NCBI RefSeq assembly: GCF_018882365.1
Contig: NZ_JACVOP010000001.1
Coordinates: forward strand, 662,449 to 726,448
Origin: Polynucleobacter sp. 71A-WALBACH
GTDB taxonomy: Bacteria > Pseudomonadota > Gammaproteobacteria > Burkholderiales > Burkholderiaceae
Length of the DNA stretch: 64,000 bases
Direction: 5' to 3'
Shown piece by piece: positions 40,682-52,942 of the stretch. The notes beneath the pieces were generated by a model, which saw only the letters and a program-made list of their open reading frames with translations, did no database searches and had not been told where the DNA came from. The first letter of the stretch is position 1, and every line of letters begins with the position of its first letter. The translations under genes were made by a program, and so were the position numbers.

Positions 40682-41140
40682 TCAAGGTTTGGGTTTATTG
40701 CGGCAATTCTTCTTTTGACAGTGGCCATACATGGCCAAGGAGTGCTCCTGGAGCTTAAAACCCAAGTTTTTAGCAATATCCCGCTGCCTTTTCTCAATAG
40801 CTTCGTCCACAAACTCTTCTACATGCCCGCAATCTAAGCAGACTAGGTGGTCATGATGTTGACCCTCATTGAGCTCGTAAATAGCCCTGCCATCACCCTT
40901 GCTCGACTCAAAATGACTGCGAAGTAGCAGGCCAGCCTGCTCAAACTGGGTGAGCACTCTGTAGACCGTTGCTAAACCAATCTCTTTATCGTCCTTGGCT
41001 AAAGCCATAAAGACGTCTTCAGCGCTAAAGTGGGTACCGCCATTTTGATGAAAAAAGTCCAGGATTTTCATGCGTGGACCAGTCGCTTTAAGGCCAATGT
41101 CACGTAAATCTGCTGGAGTGGGGTTTTGGTTCATATTCAT
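40682..41140 (-). CDS. fur: Ferric uptake regulator Fur
   Basis: A 152-residue iron-responsive repressor. The winged-helix domain (GLKATGPRMKILDFF, SAEDVFMAL, IGLATVYRVLTQFEQAGLL) is followed by the metal/dimer domain with HHDHLVCLDCGHVEEF and a C-terminal Cys (CQKKNC). The start at 41140 (MNMNQNPTP) is preferred; a second ATG at 41134 is possible. It is divergent from bamE, 43 bp, the arrangement typical of proteobacteria. Confidence 0.96.
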   Translation of the reverse strand: MNMNQNPTPADLRDIGLKATGPRMKILDFFHQNGGTHFSAEDVFMALAKDDKEIGLATVYRVLTQFEQAGLLLRSHFESSKGDGRAIYELNEGQHHDHLVCLDCGHVEEFVDEAIEKRQRDIAKNLGFKLQEHSLAMYGHCQKKNCRNKPKP

Positions 41141-41183
41141 GGGTTTGGGAGCTAAAATCAATGTCTTAATGATACGGCCTGCC

Positions 41184-41903
41184 ATGCAAAATTGCCCTCA
41201 ACTATTTACTCGTCTATTGAACTCCATTTTTGGGGTTTTTAGCCTCGCCCGTTCAGCGTTGCTGATCACTGCCGTTGGTATGGTGATGGTTACTGCTGGT
41301 TGCACTAGTGCGGTAAATGACACTCAACGTGCTTGGATGAATAAAGTGTTCAGACCTTACGTTCCGGATGTGGTGCAGGGCAACTTTATTTCTAGCGAGC
41401 AATACGCCAAGTTACAAGTTGGCCAGAGTCGCGAACAAGTTCGCCAAATTCTGGGGACACCTTTACTTGCAAGCTATTTCCATGCCAACCGATGGGATTA
41501 TGTTTTTGAATTTAAGCGCGCTGGCCAAGTGATGGGTAAAGAGCGTCGTGTAACGGTCTTTTTCGAAGGCGATAAATTAGTCAAGTTCCAAGGGGATGCG
41601 CTGCCAACCGAAGTTGAATTGGTTGCTGAGATTGATGGCTATGCAAAAACGAAGCGCTCATTCTGGGATGTGATGACTGGGTCTAATAAGCCTCCAGTAA
41701 CTCCACCTCTACAACAGCCTGAGTTGCTAGTGCCTAGTCCAACTGATAATTTGCCAGCTGGGGCGCCTGTACCTGCGGCTGATACTAGCAGTTCTTTTTG
41801 GGACTTTTTTAGTTTTTCAAAAAGTTCGCCAGAAGCTAAGCCTGAACCTCAACAGTTAGGCCCTGGTGCTCTTAACGTTCCACAGGCTAGTGAAGCTAAA
41901 TAA
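41184..41903 (+). CDS. bamE: Outer-membrane assembly lipoprotein BamE with long C-terminal tail
   Basis: A 239-residue SmpA/OmlA protein of the BAM complex. A long signal ends in the lipobox VTAGC (Cys40). The BamE fold follows: QGNFISSEQYAKLQVGQSR, then VRQILGTPLL and the VTVFFEGDKLVKF strand. After about residue 155 a proline- and serine-rich tail carries two similar short motifs, SFWDVM and SFWDFF. E. coli BamE is only 113 residues. The ATG at 41184 is used because upstream in-frame codons lie inside fur. Divergent from fur; dapB follows. Confidence 0.9.
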   Translation: MQNCPQLFTRLLNSIFGVFSLARSALLITAVGMVMVTAGCTSAVNDTQRAWMNKVFRPYVPDVVQGNFISSEQYAKLQVGQSREQVRQILGTPLLASYFHANRWDYVFEFKRAGQVMGKERRVTVFFEGDKLVKFQGDALPTEVELVAEIDGYAKTKRSFWDVMTGSNKPPVTPPLQQPELLVPSPTDNLPAGAPVPAADTSSSFWDFFSFSKSSPEAKPEPQQLGPGALNVPQASEAK

Positions 41904-41921
41904 AGATAACTGTTGTGTTGA

Positions 41922-41943
41922 TGCCGAATGAATTCTTTCGGCA
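41922..41943 (+). other. Hairpin between bamE and dapB
   Basis: TGCCGAA (41922-41928) and TTCGGCA (41937-41943) form a 7-bp stem with an 8-base loop. It lacks a T run, so it may be a processing or weak termination site. Confidence 0.45.
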
Positions 41944-41969
41944 ACCTTTAATAAGAAACGAAGATACAA

Positions 41970-42773
41970 ATGATGAGAATCGCAATTGCTGGTGCAACCG
42001 GCCGCATGGGAAAAATGTTGATCGAGGCTGTGCTGAATTGCGCGGATGCCGAGCTAGTTGGAGCGCTTGAGCATGAGTCTTGCCCTTTGCTTGGTGAAGA
42101 TGCTGGTGCGTTCTTGGGTAAAAAAACTGGCATAGCAATTACATCTGATATTGCGAAAGCTTTGAGTAATGCAGAGTTCTTAATTGATTTCACTCGCCCA
42201 GAAGGCACGATGGCGCATCTAGCTGTGGCGCAAAAGACTGGCAGCAAAATGATTATCGGTACTACTGGACTGAGCCCAGAGCAAATCGATAGCCTCAAGA
42301 AAGCTTCTGCAAATTTAGCAATCGTATTTGCTCCAAACATGAGTGTGGGTGTCAATGCAACATTTAAGTTGCTAGAGATTGCCGCCAAAATGTTGAGCGA
42401 AGGTTATGACATTGAAATCATTGAAGCCCATCATCGCCATAAGGTGGACGCTCCATCAGGCACCGCACTCAGAATGGGTGAAGTGATTGCTGATGCGCTT
42501 GGTGAGAAATTAGATGATGTCGCGGTATATGCTCGTGAAGGACATACTGGCGAGCGCAAAGAAGGCTCAATTGGTTTTGCCACTATTCGTGGTGGAGATA
42601 TCGTTGGTGATCACACTGTCTTATTTGCAGGCGAGGGTGAGCGTATTGAGATTAGCCATAAGTCTTCTAGCCGTCAGTCTTATGCGCAAGGTTCTTTGCG
42701 AGCTGCACGCTTCTTACAGGGCCAAAGTTCTGGCTTGTATGACATGCAAGATGTGCTTGGCCTACGTAAGTAA
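41970..42773 (+). CDS. dapB: 4-hydroxy-tetrahydrodipicolinate reductase
   Basis: A 267-residue enzyme of lysine and diaminopimelate synthesis. The nucleotide loop is [13 protein letters not shown] at the N-terminus; DFTRPEG, GTTGLS and the substrate motif [16 protein letters not shown] are present. ATG codons at 41970 and 41973 are adjacent; the second gives the usual short N-terminus. It lies between bamE and leuS. Confidence 0.96.
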   Translation: MMRIAIAGATGRMGKMLIEAVLNCADAELVGALEHESCPLLGEDAGAFLGKKTGIAITSDIAKALSNAEFLIDFTRPEGTMAHLAVAQKTGSKMIIGTTGLSPEQIDSLKKASANLAIVFAPNMSVGVNATFKLLEIAAKMLSEGYDIEIIEAHHRHKVDAPSGTALRMGEVIADALGEKLDDVAVYAREGHTGERKEGSIGFATIRGGDIVGDHTVLFAGEGERIEISHKSSSRQSYAQGSLRAARFLQGQSSGLYDMQDVLGLRK

Positions 42774-42811
42774 ACGAAATAAATCAGAATAGAAGAAAAG
42801 AGTTGTATTGA

Positions 42812-45484
<2,673 letters not shown>

Positions 45485-45520
45485 ATCGCTAACGAACTAT
45501 TTTGAACAGAAGCTAAACAC

Positions 45521-46048
45521 ATGCGCGTAAACCACCTTCGACGTACCATGCTTGGGTTTCTTGCCTTGGCTCCAGTCAGCGGTTTGATAGCCTGCGGATA
45601 TCGTTTGCGTGGCATGGTCGATTTGCCTTTTAAAGTTATTGCGATCACTGGTAACCCATCACCACCCCTACGCGCAGATTTGCAGATAGCTATTTTGACG
45701 GGCACTGATGCGAAGGTGGCGATCAATCCTAAGGATGCCGATCTCATCCTAGAAATTACTAGTGATGTTAATGGTCGTGAGATCTTGGCCTACAACTCAA
45801 ATGGTCAAGTTTCCGCCTATCGCTTAAATATTCGGGTTGGATTTAGAGCGTATGACAATGCTGGTGCAGACGTGGTGCCTGAGGCTGAAATTTATATGGC
45901 GCGTGATATGGACTTCTCGGTGTCTACTGTTTTGGCGACCGATGTCCAAATGCAGCAATTTCTTACTTTGATGCGTAGAGATTTGGCGGTGCAGATTCTG
46001 CGTCGTGTTTCCGCTTCTGCGCGAGCGCCACAGGCTCGAAGCTTTTAA
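45521..46048 (+). CDS. lptE: LPS assembly lipoprotein LptE
   Basis: A 175-residue outer-membrane lipoprotein that plugs LptD during lipopolysaccharide export. Its signal peptide ends in the lipobox LIACG (Cys near residue 26) followed by the family start YRLRG. The rest is weakly conserved, as usual. Its place between leuS and holA strongly supports the call. Confidence 0.92.
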   Translation: MRVNHLRRTMLGFLALAPVSGLIACGYRLRGMVDLPFKVIAITGNPSPPLRADLQIAILTGTDAKVAINPKDADLILEITSDVNGREILAYNSNGQVSAYRLNIRVGFRAYDNAGADVVPEAEIYMARDMDFSVSTVLATDVQMQQFLTLMRRDLAVQILRRVSASARAPQARSF

Positions 46049-46067
46049 AGAATGACGATTAAATCGC

Positions 46068-47129
46068 ATGGTTAAGAGCGATGCCCTACAGGTTCATTTG
46101 AAGTCGCTTAATTCTGCGGCCTCACTAAAGCCGCTATATGTTTTTAGTGGCGATGAACCCCTCCTGATGATGGAGGCAATGGATCAGTTGCGTGCTACCG
46201 CTAAAAAAATGGGCTATACCGATCGGGAAGTGTTGCTGCAAGAGCGTGGGTTTGACTGGAGTGCGCTTTTAAGTGCTGGTCAAACTATGTCTTTGTTTGG
46301 AGATAAGCGCTGGGTAGAGTTGCGCATACCAACTGGCAAGCCTGGACGTGATGGTGCGGATGCACTCAAGCAGTTCTCCGCTCAAATCGAGTCTCAGTCA
46401 GTAGGGTCTGAAGGACCGGATACGATTTTTTGCATCATCTTGCCTAAGCTCGATGGCAAAACCAAAACCTCTGCATGGTTTAGCGCCCTCGATGAAGCGG
46501 GCATGGCAATTCAGTTAGATTCCTTGGACCGCACTCAATTGCCCCAATGGATTTTGGGCCGCCTCAAGAAGCAGGGTCAAGAAGTGCAGTCAGGTCCAGA
46601 GGGGCAGCGCGCCTTAGCCTTCATTGCTGAGCAGGTAGAGGGAAACCTCATCGCAGCTCACCAAGAAATTCAGAAGTTGGGTCTATTGCACCCTACTGGC
46701 GTGTTAACGGAAGAGCAAATTCGGTCTGCCATTTTGAAAGTCGCACGCTATAACGTTTTTGAGTTGACTGAAGCCATGTTGGCTGGTGACCTCCCACGCC
46801 TTAATCGCATGTTGGACGGCCTCAAGGGTGAGGGTGAGCCCTTGGTATTGATTCTGTGGAGCGTGACCGAAGAGCTTCGGATACTATCAAAACTAAAGGC
46901 GGCGAGCGATGCAGGGGAGTCGGTACAGAATTTAATGCGTACTAACCGCATCTGGGGCAATAAAGAGCGTTTGTATCCCCTGGCTCTAAAACGAGTGCAG
47001 CCTTTGAAGTTGCGCAAAGCGATGCAAGTAGCCGCAGGTTTGGATCGCCAAGCTAAAGGATTGCCTGCCGCGGAATTACCGGCAGATCCTTGGGATGGTT
47101 TGCGTTTAGTGGGTAATTTGTTGCGCTAG
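46068..47129 (+). CDS. holA: DNA polymerase III delta subunit
   Basis: A 353-residue clamp-loader subunit that opens the beta clamp. N-terminal LKPLYVFSGDEPLLMMEAMDQLR is the family signature, and the C-terminal HolA fold includes LWSVTEELRIL. It follows lptE by 19 bp. proA starts 75 bp later, possibly from its own promoter. Confidence 0.94.
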   Translation: MVKSDALQVHLKSLNSAASLKPLYVFSGDEPLLMMEAMDQLRATAKKMGYTDREVLLQERGFDWSALLSAGQTMSLFGDKRWVELRIPTGKPGRDGADALKQFSAQIESQSVGSEGPDTIFCIILPKLDGKTKTSAWFSALDEAGMAIQLDSLDRTQLPQWILGRLKKQGQEVQSGPEGQRALAFIAEQVEGNLIAAHQEIQKLGLLHPTGVLTEEQIRSAILKVARYNVFELTEAMLAGDLPRLNRMLDGLKGEGEPLVLILWSVTEELRILSKLKAASDAGESVQNLMRTNRIWGNKERLYPLALKRVQPLKLRKAMQVAAGLDRQAKGLPAAELPADPWDGLRLVGNLLR

Positions 47130-47204
47130 ATGAATCTGCGTAAAGAGTAAATAGTGAAGATTAAAGCTTAGATAAAACAATATTAATTTAGACATAGCAA
47201 AGAT

Positions 47205-48491
47205 ATGAGTAATTCAACGAATACCATTCAGCAAATGATGCAAGATATTGGCCGACGTGCTCGCGAGGCTTCACGCGCAATGGCGCGAGCATCTAGTGAT
47301 CAGAAGAACCAGGCGCTATTACATATCGCGAAGTTGATTCGTGAGCGCCATGAGGAAATTCAGCGGGTGAATGCGCTTGATGTTGCTCGTGCAAAAACCA
47401 ATGGCCAAGATGCCGCATTTATTGATCGTCTCACCATGACTCTAAAAACGATTGAATCGATGGCTTTGGGTTTGGAGCAAATTGTTTCCCTGGAAGATCC
47501 GATTGGCAAAATGACGGCATTGCAAAAGCAAGCTTCCGGTATTGAGCTCGGTCAAATGCGTGTTCCCCTTGGCGTGATTGGCATTATTTATGAGTCTCGT
47601 CCTAATGTGACTATTGATGCCGCAGCGCTGTGTCTCAAGTCGGGTAATGCGGTCATTTTGCGTGGTGGGTCGGAGGCAATTGATTCCAACGCTTTATTAG
47701 CGCAATTGATTCAAGAGGGGCTGGATGCCGCTAATTTACCAATGGATGCTGTGCAGGTTGTGACGACAACAGATCGGGCCGCTGTTGGTGAAATGATCAC
47801 CATGACGGAATATATCGATGTGATAGTACCTCGTGGTGGCAAGAGTTTGATTGCCCGCTTGATGGCGGAGGCGCGCGTTCCTATGATTAAGCATTTGGAT
47901 GGTATTTGCCACACCTATATTGATGCGGATGCAGATGTGGCCATGGCGATCAAGGTTTGCGATAACGCTAAGACCCAACGCTATGCACCTTGTAACGCAA
48001 TGGAAACTCTTTTGGTAAATAAGGTAATTGCCCCACAGGTTTTGCCAGCGCTTTGTAAGATCTATCAAGATAAAGGTGTCGAGCTGCGTGTTGATGCTCT
48101 GACACGGAAAACCTTGGAGGCGGCAGGATTTGGGAATCTCGTAGATGCGACCGAAGAAGATTGGCAAACAGAATATTTGGCGCCAATTTTGTCGATCAAG
48201 ACCGTGGCAGACATTGATGAGGCGATGAGCCATATTGAGCAATACGGTAGCAAACATACCGATGCCATTATTACCAATAATCAAGCGCAAGCTAATCGCT
48301 TCTTACGTGAAGTAGATAGCGCAAGCGTGATGGTGAATGCCAGCACCCGTTTTGCCGATGGCTTTGAGTATGGCCTGGGTGCGGAGATTGGCATCTCCAA
48401 TGACAAATTACATGCCCGTGGCCCTGTAGGTCTAGATGGCCTCACTTCCCTTAAGTACATCGTCATGGGTCATGGCGAGATTCGTACTTAA
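47205..48491 (+). CDS. proA: Gamma-glutamyl phosphate reductase
   Basis: A 428-residue aldehyde-dehydrogenase-fold enzyme, the second step of proline synthesis, acting on the unstable product of ProB. The family signature [12 protein letters not shown] lies near residues 209-220, with the catalytic Cys in [16 protein letters not shown]. Length is standard. Its partner proB is 42 kb away. Confidence 0.97.
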   Translation: MSNSTNTIQQMMQDIGRRAREASRAMARASSDQKNQALLHIAKLIRERHEEIQRVNALDVARAKTNGQDAAFIDRLTMTLKTIESMALGLEQIVSLEDPIGKMTALQKQASGIELGQMRVPLGVIGIIYESRPNVTIDAAALCLKSGNAVILRGGSEAIDSNALLAQLIQEGLDAANLPMDAVQVVTTTDRAAVGEMITMTEYIDVIVPRGGKSLIARLMAEARVPMIKHLDGICHTYIDADADVAMAIKVCDNAKTQRYAPCNAMETLLVNKVIAPQVLPALCKIYQDKGVELRVDALTRKTLEAAGFGNLVDATEEDWQTEYLAPILSIKTVADIDEAMSHIEQYGSKHTDAIITNNQAQANRFLREVDSASVMVNASTRFADGFEYGLGAEIGISNDKLHARGPVGLDGLTSLKYIVMGHGEIRT

Positions 48492-48532
48492 TTAAGTCTT
48501 ATTAAAGAACAGTAGAACGGAAACTATTTATT

Positions 48533-48958
48533 ATGGGCAATTCATATTTATGGGCTAAGACTTTTCACATTGTCTTGATTGCCTCTTGGTTTGCGGGTTT
48601 GTTTTATCTCCCACGAATTTTTGTGAATCTGGCGGATGAAAAAAATCCTGAGGCTTATGCACGTCTTCTCGGAATGGCTAATCGCCTCTTTCGCTTTATG
48701 ACAATTTTGGCTGTGCCAGCAGTTCTACTGGGCCTGACTCTTTGGCTACATTTTAAGATTGGCGCTGGTGAAGTGTGGATGCACGCCAAAATGTTTTTTG
48801 TCATTTTGGTGATTGGTTATCACCACGCTTGCTGGAGCTTGCTTAAAAAGTTCCGCAATGGCGTCAATACTCGTTCAGGAGTGTGGTTTCGCTGGTTTAA
48901 CGAAGTTCCAGTCATTCTGCTATTGGTAGTGACAGCGTTAGTAGTTATTAAGCCTTAA
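48533..48958 (+). CDS. hemJ: Protoporphyrinogen oxidase HemJ (CopD-like membrane protein)
   Basis: A 141-residue four-helix membrane protein. The first helix carries KTFHIVLIASWFAGLFYLPR with the conserved His, and the third begins with WMHAKMFFVILVIGYHH. This is the HemJ form, which oxidises protoporphyrinogen IX in bacteria lacking HemG/HemY. Older annotations call it CopD family. It fits with hemL at 50.7 kb. Behind proA by 41 bp. Confidence 0.87.
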   Translation: MGNSYLWAKTFHIVLIASWFAGLFYLPRIFVNLADEKNPEAYARLLGMANRLFRFMTILAVPAVLLGLTLWLHFKIGAGEVWMHAKMFFVILVIGYHHACWSLLKKFRNGVNTRSGVWFRWFNEVPVILLLVVTALVVIKP

Positions 48959-49027
48959 TACTGAATGCTGATTACCGACTCCTCACGGTTTATTTTTTTA
49001 CTTCACCCTTTTTAGATTGCTAGCCTC

Positions 49028-50494
49028 ATGAGATTTTTTGTTGTTTGTCCAGGTGGACTGGAAGTGCCTCTCGCGCAGGAGCTAGCAAGTATTGCGCAGC
49101 GCCCCGACTGTAAAGCCTTGGGTGCTTGGGTGATTGACCCTACACCTACGAGCCCCACAGGTGGAGTAGGTTTAGCGGCACCTATTTCTGCTGCGATGGC
49201 TTTGAATCTGCATTCGCGAATTGCGAGTCGAGTATTGCTGCAAATGGCTGAATCGCCCTATCGCCAGGAAGAGGATTTATATAAGTTAGCGAGTGGTTTG
49301 GCTTGGGAGGAATGGTTTTCTTCTAAACAAACCTTGCGCGTGGATGTGACTGCGCATCGCTCACCATTGAAGAGTTTGAATTTCGCAACCCTGAAGATTA
49401 AGGATGCGATTGTTGATCGCTTACGTGATGTCACGGGCGATCGTCCCAGTATTGATACTGCTTTTCCGGATGTACGTGTTCAGGCTCATTTGACTGCAAC
49501 GCATGCCACTATCTATTTGGATACTTCTGGTGAGGCCTTATTTAAACGCGGCTGGCGTGATGAGAAGGGTGATGCGCCTCTCAAAGAGAATCTTGCGGCA
49601 GGTATTCTGTCGATCACTGGCTGGAAACCTTCGCAAACCCTATTTGATCCGATGTGCGGCAGTGGAACCTTTTTGGTTGAGGCTGCACAAATCGCTTTGG
49701 CCATTCCGCCGGGAGCAATTCGGGCGGGGATGTATGGTGATGACGCAAAGCCGAGTCGCTTAGCCTATCGCCCATTAGTGACTTCAGCCCATGGCTTTGG
49801 CTTTCAGAGGCTCAAACCATTTAATGAAGCTGCTGAACAAAAACGCTGGGGATCTCTGAAAGAGGCTGCTCAGACTGAGATGATGGAAAAGCGCAAGCAG
49901 TTCCCAGACTCAGAATCGTTGGGCATTAGCGGTGGTGATATTAATGAGCGATTAGTTGCCATGTTTAAGGGTAACTGGCAGCGTGCACAGTTACCTGGTT
50001 TACCAGTAACCCGCCAAATTGATGCATTGGCTAGCAAGCCTCCAGCTAATGCTAAAGATGGCGTGATGCTACTCAATCCTCCTTACGGTGAGCGCTTGGT
50101 GATTAAGGGTGGACGAGGTCAAGACCGCTCTGCGGGTGGTGACATGGAGCAGGGTTCTTATGAACCAGCTGAGGAGCCAGAAGATCGCTACGCATTTAAT
50201 CTGGAAACAGGGCGTCAGAGCGCTAAACGCTCTAGCCGTGAATCCCTGAAGAAGCTACAAGCTCAAGAAGAGCAGGATCCCAAGTTTGTGGAATTTCTGA
50301 GGCAATTTGGTCAGCACCTCAAGGATGCGTTTGGCGGCTGGAATGTCTTTGTACTCACGGCGGATATGGGATTACCAGGCCAGTTACGCATCAAGGAGTC
50401 AAAGCGTACCCCTCTATTTAATGGCCCCCTAGAATGCAGGCTGTTTAAATTTGAGATGCATCAAAAACGCGAAGCTGCGGTGGATTTAAAATAA
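49028..50494 (+). CDS. THUMP-domain 23S rRNA guanine-N2-methyltransferase, RlmL-like
   Basis: A 488-residue RNA methyltransferase. The THUMP region (about residues 45-160) is followed by the SAM motif DPMCGSGTFLVEAAQIALA (near 210-228) and the catalytic LNPPYGERL (near 351-359), as in the RlmL half of E. coli RlmKL; the RlmK half is absent. Between NPPY and the C-terminal strands sits a charged insert of about 60 residues. The exact target (m2G2445) is inferred. Confidence 0.87.
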   Translation: MRFFVVCPGGLEVPLAQELASIAQRPDCKALGAWVIDPTPTSPTGGVGLAAPISAAMALNLHSRIASRVLLQMAESPYRQEEDLYKLASGLAWEEWFSSKQTLRVDVTAHRSPLKSLNFATLKIKDAIVDRLRDVTGDRPSIDTAFPDVRVQAHLTATHATIYLDTSGEALFKRGWRDEKGDAPLKENLAAGILSITGWKPSQTLFDPMCGSGTFLVEAAQIALAIPPGAIRAGMYGDDAKPSRLAYRPLVTSAHGFGFQRLKPFNEAAEQKRWGSLKEAAQTEMMEKRKQFPDSESLGISGGDINERLVAMFKGNWQRAQLPGLPVTRQIDALASKPPANAKDGVMLLNPPYGERLVIKGGRGQDRSAGGDMEQGSYEPAEEPEDRYAFNLETGRQSAKRSSRESLKKLQAQEEQDPKFVEFLRQFGQHLKDAFGGWNVFVLTADMGLPGQLRIKESKRTPLFNGPLECRLFKFEMHQKREAAVDLK

Positions 50495-50519
50495 AAAGCT
50501 AGATACGAGGAAGACGGCA

Positions 50520-50690
50520 ATGGAATTTAAAACATATATGTGCTTAATTTGTGGCTGGGTTTATGACGAAGCTACAGGCCTACCTGAAGAGGGTATTGCG
50601 CCAGGTACGCTTTGGAAAGATGTGCCTATGAATTGGACTTGTCCTGAGTGTGGCGCACGCAAAGAAGACTTTGAAATGATGGCGATCTAA
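50520..50690 (+). CDS. Rubredoxin
   Basis: A short 56-residue gene with both iron-binding Cys pairs: MCLICGWVYDEATG near residues 7-20 and CPECGARKEDF near 40-50. The typical proline- and tryptophan-rich core (APGTLWKDVPMNWTCP) is present. Rubredoxin is a small cytoplasmic electron carrier. A purine-rich GAGGAAG precedes the ATG. hemL follows 53 bp later. Confidence 0.96.
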   Translation: MEFKTYMCLICGWVYDEATGLPEEGIAPGTLWKDVPMNWTCPECGARKEDFEMMAI

Positions 50691-50743
50691 AGTTTCCGAC
50701 AAATTAATAACTAAAAATACTAGAGCGAAAGCAGGGCAGCATT

Positions 50744-52036
50744 TTGGGACAAAACGAAATCTTATTTGAGCGTGCGCAAAAAACGATTCCTGGGGGTGTG
50801 AATTCTCCAGTACGTGCTTTTCGCCAAGTAGGCGGTACACCCCGTTTCGTTACCAAAGCCAAGGGCCCTTATTTTTGGGATGCCGAAGACAAACGTTATA
50901 TCGATTTAATTATGTCTTGGGGTCCCATGATCGCGGGACATGCTAATCCTGAAGTGGTTGAAGCAGTAAAGCAAGCTGCAGAAACGAGCTTTAGTTATGG
51001 CGCCCCTACCGAAGGTGAAATTGAATTAGCGGAACGCATTTGTGAGTTAGTGCCCAGCATTGAGCAGGTTCGTATGGTATCGAGCGGTACTGAGGCAACG
51101 ATGAGCGCCTTGCGTCTTGCCCGCGGCTATACCGGTCGTGATCTCATTATTAAATTTGAGGGTTGCTATCACGGTCATGCTGATAGTTTGTTGGTTAAGG
51201 CGGGATCCGGCCTTTTAACTTTTGCAGACTCAACACAAAACGCACCTTCTTCTGGTGGCGTTCCTCATGATTTGGTTAAGTACACCTTGGTATTGCCCTA
51301 TAACGATGTGGCAGCCCTGAAGGAGGTATTTCAGAAGCAGGGTGATGAGATTGCTGCAGTCATTATTGAGCCGATAGCCGGTAATATGAACCTCATCAAG
51401 CCTTCAGCAGAATTTCTGTCGGTGCTGCGTCAGCTCACTAGCCAGCATGGCAGTGTATTAATTTACGACGAAGTCATGACGGGCTTTAGAGTGGCATTGG
51501 GCGGTGCTCAATCTTTGCAAGGAATCACTCCTGACCTCACTTGTCTTGGCAAGGTGATGGGTGGTGGCATGCCGATGGCTGCCTTTGGTGGAAAAAAAGA
51601 AATCATGTCTAAGCTTGCTCCCTTGGGTAATGTGTATCAAGCAGGCACCTTGTCAGGTAACCCGGTAGCGGTAGCGGCAGGATTAAAGACGCTGGAGATT
51701 GTCTCTCGAGAAGGTTTTTATGAATGCCTTACTGGCCAAACTGAAAAACTGATGGCAGGCTTAAAACTTGCTGCAGATGAAGCCGGCGTCCCTTTTGCGG
51801 TAGACAGTGTTGGTGGCATGTTTGGGTTTTATTTTGCTAATGAAGTCCCGACCTCTTTTGAGGCGGTGACTAAAACCGATATAGAGGCATTTAAGAAATT
51901 CTTCCACTTGATGCTAGATCAAGGAGTGTATTTAGCGCCCTCTGCTTACGAGGCTGGCTTTACTTCGATTGCTCACGATAATGCCGTGTTGGAAGAGATT
52001 ATCACTGCAGCGAAAGCGGCATTTAAGAAGCTCTAG
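50744..52036 (+). CDS. hemL: Glutamate-1-semialdehyde 2,1-aminomutase
   Basis: A 430-residue PLP enzyme that makes 5-aminolevulinate for haem. It starts at TTG: the family N-terminus ([20 protein letters not shown]) begins three residues later and no ATG precedes it in frame; AGGG lies about 9 bases upstream. PLP-Lys is in [17 protein letters not shown], and [15 protein letters not shown] is present. Confidence 0.97.
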   Translation: MGQNEILFERAQKTIPGGVNSPVRAFRQVGGTPRFVTKAKGPYFWDAEDKRYIDLIMSWGPMIAGHANPEVVEAVKQAAETSFSYGAPTEGEIELAERICELVPSIEQVRMVSSGTEATMSALRLARGYTGRDLIIKFEGCYHGHADSLLVKAGSGLLTFADSTQNAPSSGGVPHDLVKYTLVLPYNDVAALKEVFQKQGDEIAAVIIEPIAGNMNLIKPSAEFLSVLRQLTSQHGSVLIYDEVMTGFRVALGGAQSLQGITPDLTCLGKVMGGGMPMAAFGGKKEIMSKLAPLGNVYQAGTLSGNPVAVAAGLKTLEIVSREGFYECLTGQTEKLMAGLKLAADEAGVPFAVDSVGGMFGFYFANEVPTSFEAVTKTDIEAFKKFFHLMLDQGVYLAPSAYEAGFTSIAHDNAVLEEIITAAKAAFKKL

Positions 52037-52041
52037 TTTTC

Positions 52042-52055
52042 TACTTTATAAAGTA
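52042..52055. repeat. Perfect 14-bp palindrome between hemL and apaH
   Basis: TACTTTATAAAGTA at 52042-52055, flanked by T and A runs, lies between the convergent stop codons and may act as a weak bidirectional terminator. Confidence 0.5.
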
Positions 52056-52062
52056 AAAGGGC

Positions 52063-52902
52063 TTACATTCTGAGTGGATGATCGTATCCACTCACCTGAA
52101 TGATTTGTAACTTCTTGCTTGACTTGCCCGACTCTGGAATTTCCATAGCGGTTAGCTTGCCACCCCAGACACACCCAGTATCTAAACCAATGACATTCTG
52201 CTGTCGAAGTAAGCCTAAGGTCGACCAGTGCCCAAAATAGATTAGAGCATCTTGGGTTTTTCTCTTAGGGTTTTTGAACCAAGGGATGTAGCCCTTGGGA
52301 CCATTCTCAAAACCTTCTTTGCTATCAAATTCCATCATGCCTGCAGGAGTGCAAAAACGAATACGGGTTAGCGCATTCGTGATGACCCGTAAACGCTCAT
52401 ATCCCTTGAGGGAGTTACTCCACTTATTCGGAGTATTGCCATACATATTCGCTAAAAAATCTTTATAGGATTTACTGCGAAGCGCTTTTTCTACTTCTTG
52501 TGCGCATTCAATCGTTTGCTGAAGATCCCATTGGGGTAAAACACCGGCATGGACGGTTAATACTTTGCCATTACTGAGGGCCATTGGTCGATGGCGCAAC
52601 CAATTGATTAATTCAGTTTTATCAGGTGCATCTAGGATGGGCTGTATGGTATCCAGTCCCTTGGTTTTGCGGATGCCAGCATCTACAGCCAGCAAGTGCA
52701 GATCATGATTTCCGAGAATACACTCGATGCGTTGTTCTTCTTGTAATTGCTTGAGGTAGCGCAAGGTGCCCAAGGAGTCCGGTCCGCGATTGACAAGATC
52801 GCCTAAGAAAATCATCTTAGACCGAGCAGGTATTTTTTTGACGAGCTGCTTTAAAGAGGGTGCACACCCTTGAATATCACCGACGGCATAGATCTTGCTC
52901 AT
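52063..52902 (-). CDS. apaH: Symmetrical bis(5'-nucleosyl)-tetraphosphatase
   Basis: A 279-residue metallophosphatase that hydrolyses Ap4A to two ADP. The metallophosphatase motifs GDIQGC (near 8-13), GDLVNRGPDS (35-44) and GNHD (65-68) are intact, with a HAG motif downstream. It also can remove Np4 caps from RNA in E. coli. It precedes no obvious partner; phrB lies 40 bp upstream on the same strand. Confidence 0.95.
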   Translation of the reverse strand: MSKIYAVGDIQGCAPSLKQLVKKIPARSKMIFLGDLVNRGPDSLGTLRYLKQLQEEQRIECILGNHDLHLLAVDAGIRKTKGLDTIQPILDAPDKTELINWLRHRPMALSNGKVLTVHAGVLPQWDLQQTIECAQEVEKALRSKSYKDFLANMYGNTPNKWSNSLKGYERLRVITNALTRIRFCTPAGMMEFDSKEGFENGPKGYIPWFKNPKRKTQDALIYFGHWSTLGLLRQQNVIGLDTGCVWGGKLTAMEIPESGKSSKKLQIIQVSGYDHPLRM

Positions 52903-52942
52903 GCCCTATCTTAAATCGGAAAGTATCAACATCCTAAATATC

